Shown: positions 61,601 to 64,000 of the stretch, in pieces
Layout: each line of letters starts with the position of its first letter
Numbering within the stretch: the first letter of the stretch is position 1
Source: Prorocentrum cordatum
Lineage: Eukaryota; Sar; Dinophyceae; Prorocentrales; Prorocentraceae
Length of the DNA stretch: 64,000 nucleotides
NCBI GenBank assembly: GCA_963575745.1
Contig: CAUYUJ010020760.1
Coordinates: forward strand, 1 to 64,000
Reading direction: 5' to 3'
Position numbers and translations under genes: made by a program
The notes under the pieces: model-generated
What the model saw: the letters and a program-made list of their open reading frames with translations, nothing else
Database searches by the model: none
Told to the model about the DNA's origin: nothing

Positions 61601-64000
61601 CTGTGGAGGGCGTTGTGGTTGTGTCCCTAGGATGCCGGGTGGCCCCGCAGGAGGGCGCAGGTTCCTCTGCTGTGCATCTTGGATACCTGCGTGCACCGCC
61701 CACGGGTCAGCTCTGTAGAGCTGATCGGTCAGCCCAGAGACGTCGGCTGATGTCAATTGACTGTTGAGGGCGTGGACCCATGACTGTTGGTCCTGCCGCC
61801 ACGGGGATGCTACCGTCGTCACCGGTGTGACTACTTGCTGCCACGAACCGTCTGAAGTGTCTACTGCGGGTGTCCCCGCACCTGCGGGTGGCCCCGCTTC
61901 AGGCATGGCCTCGTCCTCCTGGGCATTCATCATGAGGACTGCCTGAGTTTCGAACGGTCGTGGAGCAACATCTTGCTCGGTCATGACCAAATTGAATGGA
62001 CGACCGTCCGTCTTCGTCCAACCCTTGAGGTACATGGCGTGATCTTCCATTACAGCCAGAGTTCTGTCACACATTTTAAGTGGCAGGTAGTCGTCAGTGC
62101 GAATCCTGTCTGCGGGTTGGCCCCGCTTCCGCGTCTTGTCATAAAACAGCGGATTGCTCCAGGCTTCGCCGACCCGATACTTCGCAATGCTCACGATCTG
62201 CATGATATGATCGGGCGGTATACGTCCATCGTGGCCCCTTGTCATGACTATGTCATTTGCTGATCTCCATAGAGAGAAGCCACTGGACAGCATTTTGTTG
62301 ATGCTGCAGAATATGAGCACCTCCGAGTCAGGACGGATACCCGATTGTATCCTCTTGTCGCCCGGGAGGTAGGGGCAGCCATGCACAAATTGGCGCCCCC
62401 CCTTCCTCTTCGGGTTGTCCTGTGCGAGGCACGAAAGGCCATTGTCCAGAATGCTCTTGACATACTCCCACTTTGTCCCGTGGATGAAATATACCGGGTC
62501 GTCCGGTTCTTTCGCCCATGTTGTGATCGGCCTGAACAACGACTCGGGACAGTGGACGCCTGGACTGCTGTGGCCATTCGTAGCTCTGATGAAGTACTGT
62601 GGCCTGCGGTTCGTTGGTCGAAACCTTTGCGGCAGCAGCAGGCTATCATCAACGCACTTCATCTGGAGCCTGCCCTTCTGCATGCCGTGATGATCAATTA
62701 TCTCACAGCAGTTTAGCAGCACCCAGTACACGAATGACGTGTGGGGCCTGCCCTTGATCAGCACTTCGTGCATGTCACGATAGTGTTTATACTGATCATT
62801 TTCCTTCCAGTTTGTCAGCAGATCGTCGATGACAACCCAGCCGTCGTACGGATCGAAAGTGCTGACCTTCTCGAAGTATCGATTGTGTTTGTCCTTATAA
62901 TATGGACTGTGGCGCAAAGCCGTCGAAAACCAGATCGATATCTTGGTCATCTGCTCCTTACTCGGCAGGGTCGGATCAGCGCCATTCTGTTGCATGACCT
63001 TCAGGAGCGATTCTCTATGCTGCGCAACACGTAGTGGCGGCCTGTCTCGCAGCATGTTTCCCACTTTCTGTTGTTCGCGCTCCCAGTCATTCTGGCACTT
63101 GAAATTCCGACGAACCGGACAGTTGATGACTTCATATCGGTCCGTGTCGTCTGGAGTGACTCGTGGGTTGATGGGCTGCCTCGGGCCTTTGTCTACAATG
63201 CCTTGCCAATACAACTTGCATTCCAAAGGAATGACCCTCAGAACAGACATTATTGGCTGCCCGCTTGCGGGTGACCCCGCTAATGCAGCCGGCGGCGCCT
63301 TGACGGGTGGCCCCGCTAATGCAGCTGGCGCCGCTTTAATGGGTGGCCCTGCAGAACCTGCGGCTGACGAGGCAGCTCCTGCGGATGACTCCGCGCCAGG
63401 GTTCGGGTGACCTTTCTTAGTAGCTGCATCATCGGTTAACTTTTGTTGGTCGCCAAACTCTTTGAGGACTCTGAAACGCTCTTCTCTTGAGAGAGTACTT
63501 TCTGCGGGTGTCCCCGCTGTTGCGGCTGGCGCCGCTTTAGCGGGTGGCCCCGCAGAGCCTTTGTCCTCCTTGGCCTTGGCGGCCTCTTCTGCCCGCACCG
63601 ACCTCATCCCGGCTTCGGGCTTCGGCTGCGCTTTCATTCGTGCCGAGCCGGGTTGTGGTGTAAGGCGTGGCTGATGCAGCGTTGGAGTCCAGTCACCTCG
63701 GAAAGCTGCTTTAGGCTTGTCACGAACTTCGTCCTTGACATCGCCTTGGGTCGCTGGAGGCATCGGAGTCGATGGTCCAGCAAAGACCTTCTTCCTCTCT
63801 GTCACAGATGGACCAGGAGGATCTGCCGGCTCAGGGTCGTCCGTCTTGGCGATCGCTCTGACCTTCGCCCGCCCCTGCGTGTCTTCGGGGCTCTTGGACG
63901 AGTGCCTTTTTGCGGGAGTCGGTGACGACGAGGAGTCGGCTTTAGGTCTTGGAGGTGGTCTGCTGCCCTTGCCTGGTCGTGGACCAGGAGGGTCTCTCGG
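58622..64000 (-). CDS. Element C upstream polyprotein: Tpt1/KptA domain, RING-H2 finger, aspartic protease (5' partial)
   Basis: At least 1,792 codons; the frame is open to the window edge, so the start lies beyond 64000. Residue numbers below count from the codon at 63805. Residues of about 285-525 match the RNA 2'-phosphotransferase family: STALRHSP (Arg298-His299), FIRATNGHS (Arg407), FIHGTKWEYV (about 448), SGIRPDSEV (Arg491) and SANDIVMTRG. The Arg-His-Arg-Arg catalytic set is intact. Residues of about 1086-1137 form a RING-H2 finger (CPICMD ... ACGHFFHDICW ... CAVCR), suggesting E3 ubiquitin-ligase activity. Asp1407 in FMLDIGSNVNIIG is a retropepsin-like active site with a DIGS variant. 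Ala/Gly/Pro-rich linkers are encoded by the hairpin repeats. No clear gag capsid fold was recognised. Ends with TGA followed by CGG. Confidence 0.85.
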   Translation of the reverse strand, partial: PRDPPGPRPGKGSRPPPRPKADSSSSPTPAKRHSSKSPEDTQGRAKVRAIAKTDDPEPADPPGPSVTERKKVFAGPSTPMPPATQGDVKDEVRDKPKAAFRGDWTPTLHQPRLTPQPGSARMKAQPKPEAGMRSVRAEEAAKAKEDKGSAGPPAKAAPAATAGTPAESTLSREERFRVLKEFGDQQKLTDDAATKKGHPNPGAESSAGAASSAAGSAGPPIKAAPAALAGPPVKAPPAALAGSPASGQPIMSVLRVIPLECKLYWQGIVDKGPRQPINPRVTPDDTDRYEVINCPVRRNFKCQNDWEREQQKVGNMLRDRPPLRVAQHRESLLKVMQQNGADPTLPSKEQMTKISIWFSTALRHSPYYKDKHNRYFEKVSTFDPYDGWVVIDDLLTNWKENDQYKHYRDMHEVLIKGRPHTSFVYWVLLNCCEIIDHHGMQKGRLQMKCVDDSLLLPQRFRPTNRRPQYFIRATNGHSSPGVHCPESLFRPITTWAKEPDDPVYFIHGTKWEYVKSILDNGLSCLAQDNPKRKGGRQFVHGCPYLPGDKRIQSGIRPDSEVLIFCSINKMLSSGFSLWRSANDIVMTRGHDGRIPPDHIMQIVSIAKYRVGEAWSNPLFYDKTRKRGQPADRIRTDDYLPLKMCDRTLAVMEDHAMYLKGWTKTDGRPFNLVMTEQDVAPRPFETQAVLMMNAQEDEAMPEAGPPAGAGTPAVDTSDGSWQQVVTPVTTVASPWRQDQQSWVHALNSQLTSADVSGLTDQLYRADPWAVHAGIQDAQQRNLRPPAGPPGILGTQPQRPPQQAGGARFVPMNGSDGGSPYRTPPSETSENSLWQRLQAIRGNPTLAAALQATTPFGTPRGSEGGVAAGSPAERTPAESSAHAGPPADGQQGPDYERRAATLRAQATFLQQQADRVPSLLRNRNIDVTNHGDFRPLWSWTSDDAPNADPTNPYRQVFIPGIASHPIYGWDNHGPAEAPAMDAPMYPEYYAQVNNTPMIAGPPANEYTRNLANEMYRLQFTRAVDAQSLPHYAYMPTPTDPETIVQPAGLAVPAALGRMPDYIRDVHNTQQAILASRQQVRDNARLRQQRAIQRRIERENQAETPAGAGPPAEHTDRLPPPTPYREGETTFERQARTRPDVPTPVISDYNFTQCPICMDPYETGTTVWRLACGHFFHDICWDRVAQQHVRNQRPGTPNEAPCAVCRGPGIITAHFPYAGQRDAESEQARQQERYVVDARELRRLREAVEALEARAASAEPSARAPAAQTHPWPAPEQGIQMPILPTLRAQGPPAAGPPAEAAPAAKAGSPATGPPNPGFLRAMEANIRRSGRSGGVSRTSRAESPVSARSRASAESAEAAQFHNTFMINTEGLTYTRDITDTLPPGGEWTSTLSANYWVLEQEPITVEERRQYEQIWCTELTMSQWVLEQRLLKGTLGSQITYHSDDHGTMALAARTGTFFPDEDGMPCISFMLDIGSNVNIIGANTARTFQEVMARYNHRPAICTLSKTLYINGVGEGAAICRKMGNFKIGVQYANEASPRIEEYASNIAEGSGVNLPAIWGLSAMEARDTIIVLKPGFQKVIFPSGEYTLKLGKGAKVLRAKKTPSGHLAIPCGLYDGAKSQTVTNTFTIRSSHDGYTETENDEDSVNAGPPAGVGAGSPAGVTAGQPAMGQSMTVTTDTFIVEPYLDKQLLKDTTRAIVDRTLDSWWKGQQCPEGTWPHMKDALKSKIFWEVQEAVNNWSPENQAGPPATPPPPPSCTGGGSTDLAGPTRVEIVSAAAPVTPAESSANSMPL
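58998..59059 (-). repeat. Three tandem hairpin units (24-bp period)
   Basis: Copies at 58998, 59022 and 59046 encode an AGxPAGV-type octapeptide repeat near the end of the upstream polyprotein. Confidence 0.92.
63267..63352 (-). repeat. Five hairpin units (18-bp period), mostly decayed
   Basis: Starts at 63267 (perfect), 63285, 63303, 63321 and 63339 (one or more mismatches). Shows how the units multiply in tandem and then erode. Confidence 0.85.

Larger units (their letters stand above)
52028..63553 (-). repeat. About 30 dispersed 14-nt GNNA-loop hairpins inside element C coding sequence
   Basis: Sense-strand consensus GCGGN-GNNA-N'CCGC, where N and N' pair. Perfect copies start at 52028, 52061, 54689, 56094, 56112, 56130, 56148, 57243, 58641, 58755, 58998, 59022, 59046, 60078, 60096, 60114, 60225, 60677, 61347, 61365, 61392, 61866, 61884, 63267, 63381, 63504, 63522 and 63540. 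Two 15-nt copies with a 5-nt loop start at 58691 and 62112. The fifth stem pair is G-C, A-T or C-G, and 52028 has a paired change at position four. Most lie in one frame, encoding AG(P/S/T/Q/K)PA, AAPAA or AE(S/P)SA. Decayed copies also occur (52581, 56166, 60695, 60999, 61634, 63285-63339). Confidence 0.92.
52022..64000 (-). mobile_element. Element C: Ty1/copia-type LTR retrotransposon, 5' end beyond window
   Basis: One minus-strand frame runs from the right window edge to 52022 and is broken only by the TGA at 58624-58622. Upstream of it lie Pro/Ala linkers, a Tpt1/KptA domain, a RING-H2 finger and an aspartic protease. Downstream lie methyltransferase-like domains, then integrase, RT and RNase H. 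Integrase before RT, and a VDD-type RT motif C, assign it to Ty1/copia. Composition is closer to 50% GC, against a much GC-richer background. About 30 copies of a 14-nt hairpin are embedded in the coding sequence. Confidence 0.9.

Overview
The window looks like nuclear DNA of a dinoflagellate. The strongest evidence is an intact dinoflagellate spliced-leader (SL) sequence on the minus strand at 9181-9160, joined directly to the first ATG of a LINE retrotransposon. PPR motifs of the type common in dinoflagellates, retroelements carrying methyltransferase-like domains, high GC and very heavy repeat content fit the same picture. I found no convincing intact host gene. Almost all coding sequence belongs to three retroelements, all on the minus strand.

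Element A (about 2564-9182) is an apparently complete LINE: SL, ORF1 (zinc ribbon plus coiled coil), ORF2 (APE endonuclease, reverse transcriptase, CCHC finger, RNase H), a 3' tail of 9-bp repeats, and an exact 16-bp target-site duplication. Element B (about 14077-24300) is a damaged LINE-like element with an unusual order: RNase H, endonuclease, RT, zinc fingers, then a C5-methyltransferase-like domain, followed by four closely packed ORFs of unknown function. Element C (52022 to beyond 64000) is a Ty1/copia-type LTR element cut by the right window edge. Its reading frame of about 4,000 codons is interrupted by one UGA. The upstream part carries a Tpt1/KptA RNA 2'-phosphotransferase domain with all four catalytic residues, a RING-H2 finger and an aspartic protease. 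The downstream part carries methyltransferase-like sequence, integrase, RT and RNase H. About 30 copies of a 14-nt hairpin with compensatory stem changes and a GNNA loop are embedded in its coding sequence.

Layout: 1-2.5 kb, (GGA/TCC)n tracts and local duplications; 2.5-9.2 kb, element A; 9.3-14.1 kb, a 73-bp minisatellite, dispersed repeats, GGA tracts and a 285-360-bp tandem repeat; 14.1-24.3 kb, element B; 24.6-38 kb, trinucleotide arrays, foldback (MITE-like) elements, GC-extreme DNA and small satellites without a recognisable gene; 38-51.7 kb, six same-orientation PPR-coding fragments interleaved with a GGCCGTCTTGGG-type minisatellite, interrupted at 39.9-42.2 kb by a satellite-rich block with inverted terminal motifs; 51.7-64 kb, element C, which is visibly lower in GC than the rest.

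The autonomous elements supply reverse transcription and integration functions. The foldback elements and dispersed repeats carry no recognisable proteins. No tRNA, rRNA, CRISPR array or bacterial-type regulatory signal was recognised.
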